Notes: generated by a model not told the origin, from the sequence alone. A stretch of DNA of 64,000 bases from Aureococcus anophagefferens (GCF_000186865.1 NW_008705572.1:1156406-1220405), one strand, 5' to 3'; positions 20,149 to 29,965 are shown, counted from the first letter of the stretch. Numbers and translations: made by a program.

Positions 20149-22347
20149 TTACGCGGGCTCCTCGGCGAGGAGCGCCTCGAGCGCCTCCCAGTCGCGGTAG
20201 AGGACGTCGACGCGGGCCTGGAGCGCGAGGCGCGCGTCGTAGAGCGCCGTGACCTTCGCCGTGTCCGCCGCGGCGGCCTCCATGTCGCCGTCGATGCCCG
20301 CGAGCTCCGCCTCGAGCGCCTCGATCTGCGGCTCGAGCTTCGCGATGTCGCGCGGCGCGTTGTGGCGCCGGCGCCGCAGGTCGCTCTCGCGCTTCTTCGC
20401 GGCTTTGTCGTCGGCGCCGTCGTCGACGACGAAATCGTCGTCGTCGTCGTCGTCCGGCGCCGCGTCGAGGAGCTCGAGGTACTCGGTCATCGATCCCGGA
20501 AACGACGACACGTAGCCGTCGCCCGGGAGCACGAGGAGCGTGTCGCAGGTCGCGTCGAGCAGCGACCGGTCGTGGCTCACGAGCAAGAGGGCGCCCTTGA
20601 AGTCGTCGCTCAGGAAACGCTCGAGGCTCTGGAGCGCGCCGAGGTCCAGATCGTTCGACGGCTCGTCGAGGATCATGACGTCCGGGTTCGCGTCCAACAC
20701 CGCCATCATCTGGAGCCGCCGCTTCTCGCCGCCGCTGAGCTTGGCGATGGGCGCGGCCCAGGCCGCGCCGTCCTCGAACTGGTAGCGCTTGAGGAGCGTC
20801 GACGCGGCCGCGATCAAGTCGCCCGACGCGACGGCCCCCGACGGCCGCCGCGAGATGACGTCGAGCGCGAAGTCCATGGGCGTCGCCGCGCAGGCCGCCT
20901 CGCTGAGCGGGGTCTGCGCGTAGTAGCCGACCTTGATGTTCGCCAGCACGATGGCGTCGTCGTCGCCGTCGTAGCGCGCCGCGTCCGCGGCGGCCGCCGC
21001 GATGTCCTCGTCCGTCGCGCCGACGAGCCGCCCCTCGCGCGCCGCCTGCGCGACGATGGCCTTGACGAGCGTCGACTTGCCCGCGCCGTTGGCGCCGACG
21101 ACCCCGATGCGGTCGTTGTGCGCGATCTCGTAGGAGAACTCGTCGAAGAGCCGCTCCTCGTAGTCTTCGTCGTCGACGGTCGCGACCCCCGCCCTCGCGC
21201 CGAGGTCGTCGATGGTCACGACCGTGCGCTTGCGCCGCTCCTCCGTGCGCCGCGCGTCGTCGGCGGCGCCGGCCTCGAGCCCCAGGTCCCCGCGCTGCTT
21301 GACGTCCTCGGCCTTGTGCTGGAGCACGTCGACGCGCGCGATGCGCTCCGTGGACTTGGACTGGCGCGCCTTTGCGCCGCGCCGCAGCCAGGCGAGCTCG
21401 TCGCGGAGCTGGGACCGCGCGGCCGACGCCGCCGACTGGGAGTCGGCGAGGCGCTTCGCCTTGCCCTCCAGATACGCCTCCACGAGGCCGCCGGCCCGCG
21501 TCGAGTGCTCGTACAGCTTGCCGCCGTCGAGCTCGACCAAGGACGTCGCGACGGCCTCCGCGAAGGTGCGGTCGTGGCTCACGAAGACGACGGTCTTCGA
21601 ACTGAGCACCTCCGACGCGAGGTAGTCCTCGAGCCAGCGCACGGCCCAGAGGTCGAGGTGGTTCGTCGGCTCGTCCAAGACGAGCACGTCGCCGCCGGAG
21701 AGGAGCGCGCCCGCCAGAGACACCCTCTTGCGCTCGCCGCCGCTGAGCTCGGCGACGGAGCGGCCCTGGAGGTGGTCGATGTTGAGTTTGGCCGACGCCG
21801 TGGCGACGGAGGCCTCGACGGCCCAGCCGTCCGCGTCGCTCATCGCGTCCGACGCCCGCTCGAACCGTTTCGCGAGCGCCGCGTCGCCGGGGTCCGCCTC
21901 GTAGGCCGCCGCCGCCGCGGCGTAGGCCCGCGCGGCGGCGACGTCGCGGCCGTCGCCGCTCAACAGCACGTCGCGCACGGACTTGGCGCCGTCGCCGGGC
22001 GCGGTCAGCGGCTCCTGCTCGACGCACGTGACCTTGGCGCCCTTTTTCACGCGGACGCCGCCGCCGTCGAGCGCCTCCGTGCCGGCGATGACGCCCAGCA
22101 GCGTCGACTTGCCGCAGCCGTTGTGGCCGACGACGACGCAGCGCTGGCCCTCGCGCAGCGTCAGCGACGCGTCGTCGAGCTGGAGCCGCAGGCCGTCGTG
22201 GGACTTGGCGAGGTTCTCGCACCAGACCACGGGCTGCGCGCTGTCGTGGAGTAGAGTTTGTCGGGGGCGATGCTGTGGCGATTTGCTGAAGGCTGCGGCG
22301 AGAGTGACGACTGCAACAGCGGTCAGGCAGCGCATGACGCAGGCCAT
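20149..22347 (-). CDS. ABC-F ATPase (Uup/EttA type), probably plastid-targeted
   Basis: 732 residues. Two ABC modules: Walker A GHNGCGKST (~72), signature LSGGERKRVSLAGALL, Walker B VLVLDEPTNHLD; and GANGAGKST (~415), LSGGEKRRLQMM, VMILDEPSNDLD. No membrane domain is present. A Lys/Arg-rich linker joins the modules, and the C-terminal ~70 residues form the coiled coil typical of Uup. ABC-F proteins act on ribosomes, relieving stalls. The N terminus (MRCLTAVAVVTLAAAFSKSP) is a signal peptide ending in an AAAF motif, the plastid signature in stramenopiles, so I place it at the plastid ribosome. ATGs at 22347 and 22335 are both possible. The stop is only 41 bp from the start of the FkbM gene on the same strand. 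Confidence 0.87.
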   Translation of the reverse strand: MACVMRCLTAVAVVTLAAAFSKSPQHRPRQTLLHDSAQPVVWCENLAKSHDGLRLQLDDASLTLREGQRCVVVGHNGCGKSTLLGVIAGTEALDGGGVRVKKGAKVTCVEQEPLTAPGDGAKSVRDVLLSGDGRDVAAARAYAAAAAAYEADPGDAALAKRFERASDAMSDADGWAVEASVATASAKLNIDHLQGRSVAELSGGERKRVSLAGALLSGGDVLVLDEPTNHLDLWAVRWLEDYLASEVLSSKTVVFVSHDRTFAEAVATSLVELDGGKLYEHSTRAGGLVEAYLEGKAKRLADSQSAASAARSQLRDELAWLRRGAKARQSKSTERIARVDVLQHKAEDVKQRGDLGLEAGAADDARRTEERRKRTVVTIDDLGARAGVATVDDEDYEERLFDEFSYEIAHNDRIGVVGANGAGKSTLVKAIVAQAAREGRLVGATDEDIAAAAADAARYDGDDDAIVLANIKVGYYAQTPLSEAACAATPMDFALDVISRRPSGAVASGDLIAAASTLLKRYQFEDGAAWAAPIAKLSGGEKRRLQMMAVLDANPDVMILDEPSNDLDLGALQSLERFLSDDFKGALLLVSHDRSLLDATCDTLLVLPGDGYVSSFPGSMTEYLELLDAAPDDDDDDDFVVDDGADDKAAKKRESDLRRRRHNAPRDIAKLEPQIEALEAELAGIDGDMEAAAADTAKVTALYDARLALQARVDVLYRDWEALEALLAEEPA

Positions 22348-22428
22348 CGCGTCGCGCGAAGAACTGCAACAAAACTCGCAAGCGCTAGCATGGGTGCGGC
22401 ATATTTGCCGCTGGCGTGATCGTGCGTG

Positions 22429-23277
22429 ATGCCATTACCACCGACGCCGCTGCCGGCCTTTCGAAAAACGATCGGACAGGTCCTCCGCACGGGCCTGAAC
22501 AGCAGCTTCGAAGCGACGGCGCCGCCGGCGGCCGCGCGCGCCGTGCGCCTCGACTGCCGCGGCGGCTTCGACGCGCCGACGGCGGGCCTCGCGCCCGGCG
22601 CCGTGCAGGCGAACCTCGTCGTCGTGCCGCGCGCCGCGGCCTTCGACTTTGCGCGCTTCTGCCTTTTGAACCCGCGGCCGTGCCCGCTGCTCGCGGTGAG
22701 CGACGACGGTTTCGCGCTCGGCGGCGACCTGCGGACGGACCTGCCGCGCTACCTCGTCTGGCGCGACGGCGCCGTCGCCGAGGAGCGGTCCGACGTCGCG
22801 GACCTCTGGACCGACGACATGGTCGGCTTCCTGCTCGGCTGCTCGTTCTCCTGGGAGGGCCGCCTCGAGGCCGCGGGGCTGACGCCGCGCCACGTGGAAC
22901 AACAAAGAAACGTGCCCATGTACCGCACGGCCGTGCCCAACGCGCGCGCCGGGCCCTTCGGGGGGTCGCTCGTCGTGAGCATGCGGCCCTACGCGGAGCG
23001 CGACGTCGCGGCCGTCGCCGCGGCGACGGCGCCGTTCCCCGCGGCGCACGGCGCGCCCGTGCACTGGGGCGACCCGGCCGACATCGGCGTCGGCGACCTC
23101 GGCGCGCCGGACTTCGGCGACGCCGTCGAGGTGCGACCCGGCGACGTGCCCGTCTTCTGGGCCTGCGGCGTGACGCCGCAGACGGCGCTCGCGGCCGCGG
23201 GCCTGCCGCTCGCGGTGACGCACGCGCCCGGCCACATGTTCGTCTGCGACCTGCGCGACGACGACCTAAGGGTTTAG
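22429..23277 (+). CDS. DUF1445 / UPF0317 family protein (D-glutamate cyclase-like)
   Basis: 282 residues, ATG at 22429. Conserved blocks: MVGFLLGCSFSWEGRLE, NVPMYRTAVPN, and the C-terminal VTPQTALAAAGLPLAVTHAP followed by GHMFVCDL, all typical of DUF1445 proteins (usually ~265 residues). In animals this domain is the N-terminal part of D-glutamate cyclase; bacterial members are called putative hydro-lyases. Length and motifs are complete, so it should be functional; substrate not provable. Its TAG stop (23275-23277) overlaps the TAA stop (23274-23276) of the convergent MFS gene. Confidence 0.85.
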   Translation: MPLPPTPLPAFRKTIGQVLRTGLNSSFEATAPPAAARAVRLDCRGGFDAPTAGLAPGAVQANLVVVPRAAAFDFARFCLLNPRPCPLLAVSDDGFALGGDLRTDLPRYLVWRDGAVAEERSDVADLWTDDMVGFLLGCSFSWEGRLEAAGLTPRHVEQQRNVPMYRTAVPNARAGPFGGSLVVSMRPYAERDVAAVAAATAPFPAAHGAPVHWGDPADIGVGDLGAPDFGDAVEVRPGDVPVFWACGVTPQTALAAAGLPLAVTHAPGHMFVCDLRDDDLRV

Positions 23278-24713
23278 ACGGACTTGAGCTGCGCGGACCG
23301 CGACCGCACGGGCCTCGCGGGCGGCAGGCGCTTCTCGTCGCCGAAGACGTCGAGGATCTGGGACAGCTCCCGCTCGCGCGTGCCGTCGTTGCGCGGGCAG
23401 GACGCGCTCTCGTGGGCCGCGTAGGCCGCCGCGAGGAAGAGGCCCCCCGCGGCGACGAAGACCGCGCCGGGCCCGACGCCGCGGCCGCCGGCCGCGCCGA
23501 GCGAGAAGAGCGCGCCCGACGCGTAGGGCCCGACGCCCCGCGACAGGAGGAGCACCAGGACGGCCATGGCGCCCTTGACGTAGGACGCGTCGGCCTCGGG
23601 GATCTCGAGCATGAGCTCCGCGCGCATGAGCGGCTCCGCGAGCCCCGCGGGGAAGTAGAGCAGCGCCAGCGCCAGCACGTCGCCGGGCCCGCGGCAGTAG
23701 AGCAGCCCGAAGCACTCGGCGGCCTTGGCGAGGAGCGCACCGAGGAGCGCGCGGTGCCGGAGCCGCGGGCCCAGCAGCTTCTCGGGAAGCGCGGGGAGGA
23801 AGAGGCCCTGCGCGACGAAGCGCAGGAGGTGCGTCGACGTGAGGAAGGCCGCGAAGCGCTGCTGGCGCATGCCGAAGCGCAGCTTGAAGTAGGGGAAGTA
23901 GACGGACGCCGCCGCGATGCCCGTGTGCGCGAGCGAGAACGAGCACACGAGCAAGAACGCGCGGCGGCTCGGCGGCCGCACGAAGAGCACGGACGCGCCG
24001 CGGAAGACGTCGGCGCCGCAGCGCGGCGGCGCGTCGTCGCCGTCGGCCTGGCGCTCCTCGTCGTCGAGGAGCCGCCGCCGGCCCTCGTCGTCGCGGCGCC
24101 GCGCGGACCGCGGCCACCCCGCGGCGACGACGACGGCGCCGACGGCCGACGCGACCGCGCCGGCGACGAAGGGCGCCGCCGGCGACACGCGGTGGTAGAC
24201 CAAGCTCCCGCAGGTCGCGCCCGCCACGCCGCCGAGGGACATGGCGCCGCCGAGCACCGCGTAGCGGCTCGCGAGCAGCGCGCCGCGGCCCGTGTCGAAC
24301 TTGCCCTCCTCCTTGCCCTCGCCGTCGCGGCGCGCGACCATGGCCGCCTGGGCCAGGGGCACGACGACGACGGACGCGCCGTGGAAGACGGCGAGCGCGC
24401 GGAGCGCGCGCAGCGACGACGCGACGCCGCGCGCCGCGTAGCAGGCCTCGACGCCGACGTCGATGAGGACGGCCGCGAGCGCCGCGCCGCGCGCGCGGCC
24501 GCGGCCGGCGACGGCGGCCATGACCGGCATGCAGACGCAGGCGCTCAGCGACGTGATGAGCGCGAGCTGCCCCAACACCCGCGCCAGCGCGCCGGGCTCG
24601 AAGGCCGCGCTGAGGATGTGGGGCAGCAGCGACTGCTTGACGCCCAGGAGGCTAAAGTGGACGAAGGTCACGAAGACCGGCGCGTGGAGCGTGCGCCACT
24701 CCATCGCGCGCAT
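23274..24713 (-). CDS. Major facilitator superfamily transporter
   Basis: 479 residues with about 12 hydrophobic segments in two sets of six, separated by a charged central loop (ARRRDDEGRRRLLDDEERQ). The first segments include ALITSLSACVCMPVMAAVAG and the last VGPGAVFVAAGGLFLAAAYAA. No substrate motif is recognisable. The C-terminal tail is cytosolic and basic. Start ATG at 24713; 221 bp separate it from the divergent ECHDC1-like gene. The 3' end overlaps the DUF1445 stop codon by 4 bp, so both transcripts must run antisense into each other. Confidence 0.75.
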   Translation of the reverse strand: MRAMEWRTLHAPVFVTFVHFSLLGVKQSLLPHILSAAFEPGALARVLGQLALITSLSACVCMPVMAAVAGRGRARGAALAAVLIDVGVEACYAARGVASSLRALRALAVFHGASVVVVPLAQAAMVARRDGEGKEEGKFDTGRGALLASRYAVLGGAMSLGGVAGATCGSLVYHRVSPAAPFVAGAVASAVGAVVVAAGWPRSARRRDDEGRRRLLDDEERQADGDDAPPRCGADVFRGASVLFVRPPSRRAFLLVCSFSLAHTGIAAASVYFPYFKLRFGMRQQRFAAFLTSTHLLRFVAQGLFLPALPEKLLGPRLRHRALLGALLAKAAECFGLLYCRGPGDVLALALLYFPAGLAEPLMRAELMLEIPEADASYVKGAMAVLVLLLSRGVGPYASGALFSLGAAGGRGVGPGAVFVAAGGLFLAAAYAAHESASCPRNDGTRERELSQILDVFGDEKRLPPARPVRSRSAQLKSV

Positions 24714-24934
24714 CGAACGCAGGTGCGATCGGACGCGCGCCGCGCTGGACGGCGCGCCGTGCAGGGACGCGCGGCTTGTCCACGCAGGCCGTCGCTCGCT
24801 ACAGGTTTTGCCACAGAGTGCGCGAACGGCTTCAAACTTTTGCTTGCCGTACGATGGTTGCGCTCTAAGCTCTTGCTGTCCAGCGACTGCTTCGGCAAGC
24901 TCGTTGTCGCCCGCAGAACTCGCGTGACGCGCTT

Positions 24935-25756
24935 ATGAAGCCACTCTCGCCCGCCGTGCGCGCGTTCAAAAACACGTTACGTCGCGCGCCGTCGCCGGGG
25001 CGCGTCGACCTCGAGCTCTGCGACGCGAGCGGCGTCGGCACGCTGACGCTGCGCAACGCCGCGGCGCGCAACGCGCTGTCGCCGCCCATGATGGCCGGGC
25101 TCCACGACGCCGTCGAGGCGCTGCGCGGCTGGGACGGCGGCGCGGCCGTCGTGGTGACGGGCGAGGGCGGCGCGTTCTGCGCCGGCGCGGACCTGTCGGC
25201 GGCGCGCGGCGGCGGCGCGCTCGCGACGCCCGAGGCCGGCGCGCTCATGAGCGAGCTCGTGGCCGCGACGCTCGCGGGCCTCCGGGACCTGCCGCTCGTC
25301 AGCGTCGCGGCCGTCGACGGCCACGCCGTCGGCGGCGGCGCGGAGCTGGCCACCGCGACGGACTGGCGGTGCCTCGGCGCGGGCGCGACGCTGCGCTTCG
25401 TGCACGCCAAAATGGGCGTGTCGCCGGGCTGGGGCGGCGCCGGGCGGCTCGCGGCGCTCGCGGGGCGGCCCGCGGCCCTGCGGCTGCTGCTCCACGCGCC
25501 GGCCGTCGGCGCGGCCGAGGCGATGGGGCTGGGGCTCGCGGACGCCGTCGGGGCCGAAGGCGAGCCCGCCGCGGACGCGGCGCGGCGCCTCCTGCTGTCG
25601 CCGGCGCTCGCGACCGCGGCCGGCCGAACGACCATCCGGGCGATCAAGCGCGCCGTGGCCGGCGGCGAGGCCGCGGAGGCCCAGGCCTTTGCGTCGACGT
25701 GGGGCGGCGCCGAGAACCTCGCGGCGATCGCGCGGAATTCGAAGGGGCGGCCCTAA
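24935..25756 (+). CDS. ECHDC1: Ethylmalonyl-CoA decarboxylase-like (ECHDC1) crotonase-fold protein
   Basis: 273 residues; crotonase superfamily. Seen: RNAAARNALSPPMMAGL, GGAFCAGADLSAARGGGAL (oxyanion-hole region) and DGHAVGGGAELATATDWR. The run LRFVHAKMGVSPGWGGAGRL and the C-terminal FASTWGGAENLAAIA match ECHDC1 (MGIIPSWGGTTRL; VFGTVWGGPANLEAIA) rather than ordinary enoyl-CoA hydratases. ECHDC1 removes ethylmalonyl-CoA (and methylmalonyl-CoA) made as side products by acyl-CoA carboxylases, a proofreading reaction. The propionyl-CoA carboxylase alpha subunit encoded at 51-53 kb is in the same pathway. The stop lies 18 bp from the convergent carrier gene. Confidence 0.8.
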   Translation: MKPLSPAVRAFKNTLRRAPSPGRVDLELCDASGVGTLTLRNAAARNALSPPMMAGLHDAVEALRGWDGGAAVVVTGEGGAFCAGADLSAARGGGALATPEAGALMSELVAATLAGLRDLPLVSVAAVDGHAVGGGAELATATDWRCLGAGATLRFVHAKMGVSPGWGGAGRLAALAGRPAALRLLLHAPAVGAAEAMGLGLADAVGAEGEPAADAARRLLLSPALATAAGRTTIRAIKRAVAGGEAAEAQAFASTWGGAENLAAIARNSKGRP

Positions 25757-25774
25757 GGGCTTTTTATAGGAGCG

Positions 25775-26790
25775 CTAGACGCTGAGGAGCATGTCCCGGC
25801 AGTTCATGTAGGTCGAGTACCTGTGGCGATTTCGGTCACCGCCCGGCGAAAGAACGTGGGACGCGGCGAACCGTGCCAGATCGCGCCGCCGAGGCTCTTG
25901 AGCACGAGCCGCGGCAGGAGGCCGCGGTAGAGCGCGCCCGGCCCCTCGGTCCGCGCGGCCTTGGCGAGGCCGTCGGCGAGGCTCCGGTAGTTGAAGTCGG
26001 CGCCCTTGGCCTCCTTGCCCTCGGACGCCCGGAGCTGGGCCATGATGCGCGTGCGGACGACGTCGATGGGCTCCGTCGCGGCCGTCGCGAGGCAGGCCGC
26101 GAGGGACCCGAGCGCCGCGTGGCTCAGCGACGAGTAGCGGCGGCCCGCGTCCAACACGCTGAACTGGACGACGGCGACGGCGACGTCGAGCGCCACCGTC
26201 GCGCCGAAGCCCATGTAGAGCGCCGCCAATCCCCCGCCGCGGACGATCTGGCGGACCGCGGCGGTCGCCGACGGGCTCAGGCCCGCCTGGACGCGCGTCT
26301 TGACGACGGAGCAGGGCACGCGCACGGACGCGCAGACGACGCCCGTGAGCACGCCGCTTAAAGGGGCGACGAGCGGCCCGGGGCACGAGGCGCCCCGCAG
26401 ACCCGCGGACGCGGCCTCGTACGTCGGCATGTAGACGAGCGCCGTGGGCACGACGGCGACGAGCGACGGCGCGAGGCCCGCGTAGAGGCTACTCGCGCGC
26501 GTCGACCGCAGCATGCGCGCCGCGCCGACGACGTCCTGCACGAGCGGCACGTTCCAGTGCTTCGTCGAGCGCGCCGCGCGGCCCGCGTCGTAGCCCGCGA
26601 TGGACGTCGGCATGGGCCGCGGCGGCGGCCGGCCCGCGACGGTCCGCAGCTGCGCGCCGAGGCCGAACTTGGGCGTGTCGCGGGCGTACTGGAGCCGCAC
26701 CTTCAGCGTGTCCAGGGGGTGCAGCGCGACGTGCTGCGCGAAGCCGGCGCACATGGACGCCGCCACGATCTCCAGCGCGCCGTTGAGCAT
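25775..26790 (-). CDS. Mitochondrial carrier family protein, two exons
   Basis: 319 residues from exon 1 (26790-25877) and exon 2 (25820-25775). Three carrier repeats: HPLDTLKVRLQ, VPCSVVKTRVQAG and EPIDVVRTRIMAQ, each a Px[D/x]xx[K/R]x[K/R] motif after an odd-numbered helix. Unspliced, the frame loses homology after LVLKSLGGAIW. A 56-nt intron (25821-25876) with a GC donor and CACAG acceptor joins to YSTYMNCRDMLLSV, which completes the sixth helix and a normal carrier C terminus. Position of repeats suggests the inner mitochondrial (or plastid) membrane; substrate class unresolved, with the SAM/amino-acid carriers the nearest guess. Confidence 0.8.
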
Positions 26791-26951
26791 GGTGGGTGTG
26801 TCGGCCGTGGTGTGTATGTCGTTGGCGTCGCGCCTCGCGCCGAGCTAGTGAGCGCGCGGTCGACCAGAGACCTTCGCCATGCCCGCACCCTTCGGTTTGA
26901 TTGAACTGCAACAACCGGTTCAACGGACGCCTCAAGCTTCTACGAGCCCTC

Positions 26952-28310
26952 TTACGACCGCCGTCGCCGCCGCGCCCGCCGCCTTGATCGCGCCCGCCGT
27001 CGCGGCGGCTCCGGCTCCTTGTCCGGCAGGCCGCCGAGGAGCGCCGCGCGCCGCTCCGCGCGGTCGGCGGCGTAGCCCGCGAGCCAGACGTCGACCTCGA
27101 CGGCGAGGTCGAGGAGCGCGTCGCCGCGCGCGAAGGGCCGGCCCTCGGCCGTGCGGAGGAGCTCGCACTCCGGCAGGTTGAGGAACTTGGTGTCGATGGG
27201 GATCTTCGCCGCGGCGCGCGCGAAGAAGAAGGCGCTCTGGTTGGCCGCGCACGCGAGCACGCGCCGCTGGTCCTCCGCGGGCGACGGCAGCGGCGCGGCG
27301 TCGGCCGCGGCGAGGCAGGCGAGGAGCCGCGTGGACACGGGGCACCGCGCCCGGGCGTTGGAGCTGTCGCAGCTCCACCGCTTGAGCGACGCGGGCGCGC
27401 CGCACGACGCGCGGTCGCGGCCGAGGCGGAGCGCGAGGATGCTCTTGGCCGTCTGCTCGTCGCCGTGGTCGTCGACGGCGCCGCCGTGGACGTCGAGGCT
27501 CAGCCCCGCGGAGCCGCCGTCGTAGCCGAGCGTCTTCTTGCGCGCGAGGACGAACGTGGGCCAGAGCAGCTCCTCGAGGGCGATGCCGAGGTGCGGCGGC
27601 ACGCGCGCGGCCCGCGCGACGGCCGCGTCGCCGAGGGGCGACTCGTCCAGGATCCACGCCGCGAACGCGAGCGCGGCGCCGCGCGCGTAGTAGGACCCCT
27701 CGTGCGTCGAGAAGGCCACGGCGTGCTCCCGCTCGAAGGCCGCGGCGTCGTCGCGCCAGGCGGCATCCGGCGCCGCGCCGAAGAGCGACGGCGCGTCGAA
27801 CCACGCGCCGCCGTAGCCGCTGTCCCAGGCCCGCTCGCACGCGGCGCGCTTCCCCGGCGTCATCGCGCCGCAGCCGAGGAGCGCCGTCCGCGCCCAGCCG
27901 GGCGTCTGGATCGCCGAGAAGTTGTGCCGCGCCACGTGCCGCTCCAGGAAGCCGCCGCCGGAGAAGAGGCGGCAGCTCGACGCGAACAACGCGACGTGCG
28001 AGAACGACAGGCCCAGCGACGCCGCGCGGCGCACGTTCGCCGCGTGCATGCGCGACACCATGCCGCAGGCGCTGCACGTCTCCTCGCGGTCCGACGCGAC
28101 GTGGACGCGCCCGCCGTCCCACTTCGCCGCGTCCGCCCGGCTGCGCCGCGACAGGTGGACCATGATGTGCGTGCTCGGCATCGTGAACGCCACGAGGTTG
28201 GCCACGGCGTCGTCGACGAAGCCCTGGTCCTCGAAGAGCAGCGACGACACGACGAGCTGGGCGGCGGCCGGCCCGGCGACGAGCCAGAGCAGCGGCCCGA
28301 GCCCCATCAT
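26952..28310 (-). CDS. Unknown secretory-pathway protein, possibly glycosyltransferase-like
   Basis: 452 residues from the ATG at 28310 (MMGLGPLLWLVAGPAAAQ, a signal peptide). Conserved-looking segments: FVDDAVANLVAFTMPSTHIM, VALFASSCRLFSGGGFLERH and LGIALEELLWPTFVLARKK. The 'EELLWPTF' run, acidic residues then an aromatic in the second half, recalls core-2/I-branching type enzymes but is too weak to claim. Two Cys-rich spots (CSACGM, CDSSNARARC) suggest disulfides. The C terminus is an Arg-rich tail. It is divergent from the beta-propeller gene, with a 422-bp shared upstream region. Confidence 0.6.
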   Translation of the reverse strand: MMGLGPLLWLVAGPAAAQLVVSSLLFEDQGFVDDAVANLVAFTMPSTHIMVHLSRRSRADAAKWDGGRVHVASDREETCSACGMVSRMHAANVRRAASLGLSFSHVALFASSCRLFSGGGFLERHVARHNFSAIQTPGWARTALLGCGAMTPGKRAACERAWDSGYGGAWFDAPSLFGAAPDAAWRDDAAAFEREHAVAFSTHEGSYYARGAALAFAAWILDESPLGDAAVARAARVPPHLGIALEELLWPTFVLARKKTLGYDGGSAGLSLDVHGGAVDDHGDEQTAKSILALRLGRDRASCGAPASLKRWSCDSSNARARCPVSTRLLACLAAADAAPLPSPAEDQRRVLACAANQSAFFFARAAAKIPIDTKFLNLPECELLRTAEGRPFARGDALLDLAVEVDVWLAGYAADRAERRAALLGGLPDKEPEPPRRRARSRRRARRRRRS

Positions 28311-28732
28311 CGAACAGCCCGGGCGGCACGTTTGGCCTGAGAGAATTAACGCAAACCAAGATTCTCTGGCAGCCCCAAACCTCGAACTTTGTGTGGCTGA
28401 GAGCTCCAAACCCCAAATTTCTGTGGCTCAGTTCCCGACGAGAGAGCTCCAAACTCAAACCTTGTGGCCGACGTGCGCCGCCTACAAGTCTCAAACGCAA
28501 ACCAAGTATTTTCCAACCCTCCAAACCTCAAACCTCAAACGTGCCGCCCGGGTCGACGTCACCTGTGCAACATCTGTGCAACTTTGACCTCGTCGAATGC
28601 TTCGACAGCTATGGCTGCCAACTCGCCTCGGTTGCGATGCGCCGGCCGTACAACGCGCGCTTAGAACCGTTCATCAATAGAGCGCCATTCATCAATAGAA
28701 CACCGTTCGTCATTAGAACGCGGTTCATCGAT
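28311..28732. promoter_or_regulatory. Shared divergent promoter region with CTCAAAC-type repeats
   Basis: Region between two divergent ATGs. It is unusually AC-rich on the plus strand and contains many short direct repeats of CTCCAAAC/CTCAAAC (around 28410, 28450, 28518, 28527, 28534). A GGCAGCC box sits at 28368-28374. Four 18-bp repeats end right at the downstream ATG. Promoter function is inferred from position. Confidence 0.4.
28661..28732 (+). repeat. Four 18-bp repeats abutting the start codon
   Basis: Units of exactly 18 bp (28661, 28679, 28697, 28715) share the core CGTTCATCAAT or close variants, and the fourth is followed directly by ATG at 28733. Read in frame with the gene they encode the hexapeptide series EPFINR/APFINR/TPFVIR/TRFID. 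An in-frame ATG at 28637 could therefore add them as an N-terminal extension. Confidence 0.8.
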
Positions 28733-29965
28733 ATGATGCTCCGCCTCGTCGTCGTCACGCTGAGCCTCGCCGCCGCGAGCGAGGTCGTGCTCGGCCCCTT
28801 TGGCCCCGTGAGCGGCGGCGCGGACGGCAAGCTGCTCGCGCGCCTGCGCAAGGACAGCCTCGGCCCGCCGGCCGCCGCGGCGTCGGCGCAGATCAATCGG
28901 CCCACGGGCCTGCTCGTCCACGGCGACCGGGTCTTCGCGAGCGAGTTCCAGCGGAACCGCGTGCTCGTGGCGCGGACCGCGCGCGCGGCGGCCGCGCGGC
29001 CCGAGGGCTCCGGCGCGTGGACCGTCTTCGCGGACGCGGGCCCGCACTGCGCGACGGACCGGCGGACGCGCGTGCTGTCCTGCGCGCGCCTCGACGGCGC
29101 CTGGGGTCTGGCGGTCCACGAGGACCTGCTCTACGTCAGCTCCTTCGGCAGCGACGAGATCCTGGCGTTCCACCGGAAGTCGCGCAAGTTCAAGCGGTCG
29201 CTCACCGGCGACCTCGACTCGCCCGAGGGCCTCGCCGTCGGCGGCGATTTTCTCTACGTGGCGTCGTTCCTCGACTCGCGCCTCGTCGCCTTCGACCTGA
29301 AGCGGGGCGGCCGCCGGACGCTCGCCCTCGGCACGCCCGTCGAGGTCGACTTCGAGGCGCTCGCCTTCGTCCCCGGCCGGTCGCCCTTCGACGAGGCGGC
29401 GACGCGCGGCGAGGCCGCGCGAAGCGCCGCGCTCTGGGGGCCGAGCGAGCCCCGGGAGACGGCGGCGCCGTTCGTCGACCGCCTCCGGGGGCCGGAGCAG
29501 CTCGCGCTCCTGGGCAACGCGTCGCTCGCCGTGTCGTCGCTCCACGACGAGAGCGTGCTCGAGATCGACGTCGAGAGCGGCCGCCTCGTGCGCGTCCTCG
29601 CGGACGGCGCGCGCGACGGCCGCTTCGCGGGGCCCCTGGGCATCGCCGTCGCCGCGCCGGACGGCCGCGTCGCCGACGCCGCGGGCGCGGGCGGCTGCGC
29701 GGCCGGGCGCGACCCGCTGCTCCTCGTCGCGTCCTACCGCTCCGACGCCGTCACGGTCCTCGGCGACGCCTGCGACGGGAGCCTGTCCCTCGACGACGAC
29801 CTGCTCCGCGGGCCGACGGCCATCGCGCTCGACCCGAGCGACGCGGGCGGCGTCTACGTGTCGGCCTACGAGACGTCCGCGGTCCTCTACTTCAACCTCT
29901 CCCACGTCGACCGCGACGCCGAGGAGCTCCTGCGGCGCGTGAGCATGGCCGCGCGGCTCGAGTAA
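28733..29965 (+). CDS. Secreted NHL/SMP-30-like beta-propeller protein
   Basis: 410 residues from the ATG at 28733, with signal peptide MMLRLVVVTLSLAAASEVV. Repeated blade-like motifs: RPTGLLVHGDRVFASEF, GAWGLAVHEDLLYVSSFGSD, SPEGLAVGGDFLYVASFLDS, GPLGIAVAAPDGRV and GPTAIALDPSDAGGVYVSA. 'GP.GIAV....G..YV' is characteristic of NHL/SMP-30 six-bladed propellers. It is probably extracellular or lumenal and binds a partner or small molecule; no catalytic residues are assignable. An in-frame start at 28637 would add an N-terminal stretch containing hexapeptide repeats and hide the signal peptide. Confidence 0.72.
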   Translation: MMLRLVVVTLSLAAASEVVLGPFGPVSGGADGKLLARLRKDSLGPPAAAASAQINRPTGLLVHGDRVFASEFQRNRVLVARTARAAAARPEGSGAWTVFADAGPHCATDRRTRVLSCARLDGAWGLAVHEDLLYVSSFGSDEILAFHRKSRKFKRSLTGDLDSPEGLAVGGDFLYVASFLDSRLVAFDLKRGGRRTLALGTPVEVDFEALAFVPGRSPFDEAATRGEAARSAALWGPSEPRETAAPFVDRLRGPEQLALLGNASLAVSSLHDESVLEIDVESGRLVRVLADGARDGRFAGPLGIAVAAPDGRVADAAGAGGCAAGRDPLLLVASYRSDAVTVLGDACDGSLSLDDDLLRGPTAIALDPSDAGGVYVSAYETSAVLYFNLSHVDRDAEELLRRVSMAARLE

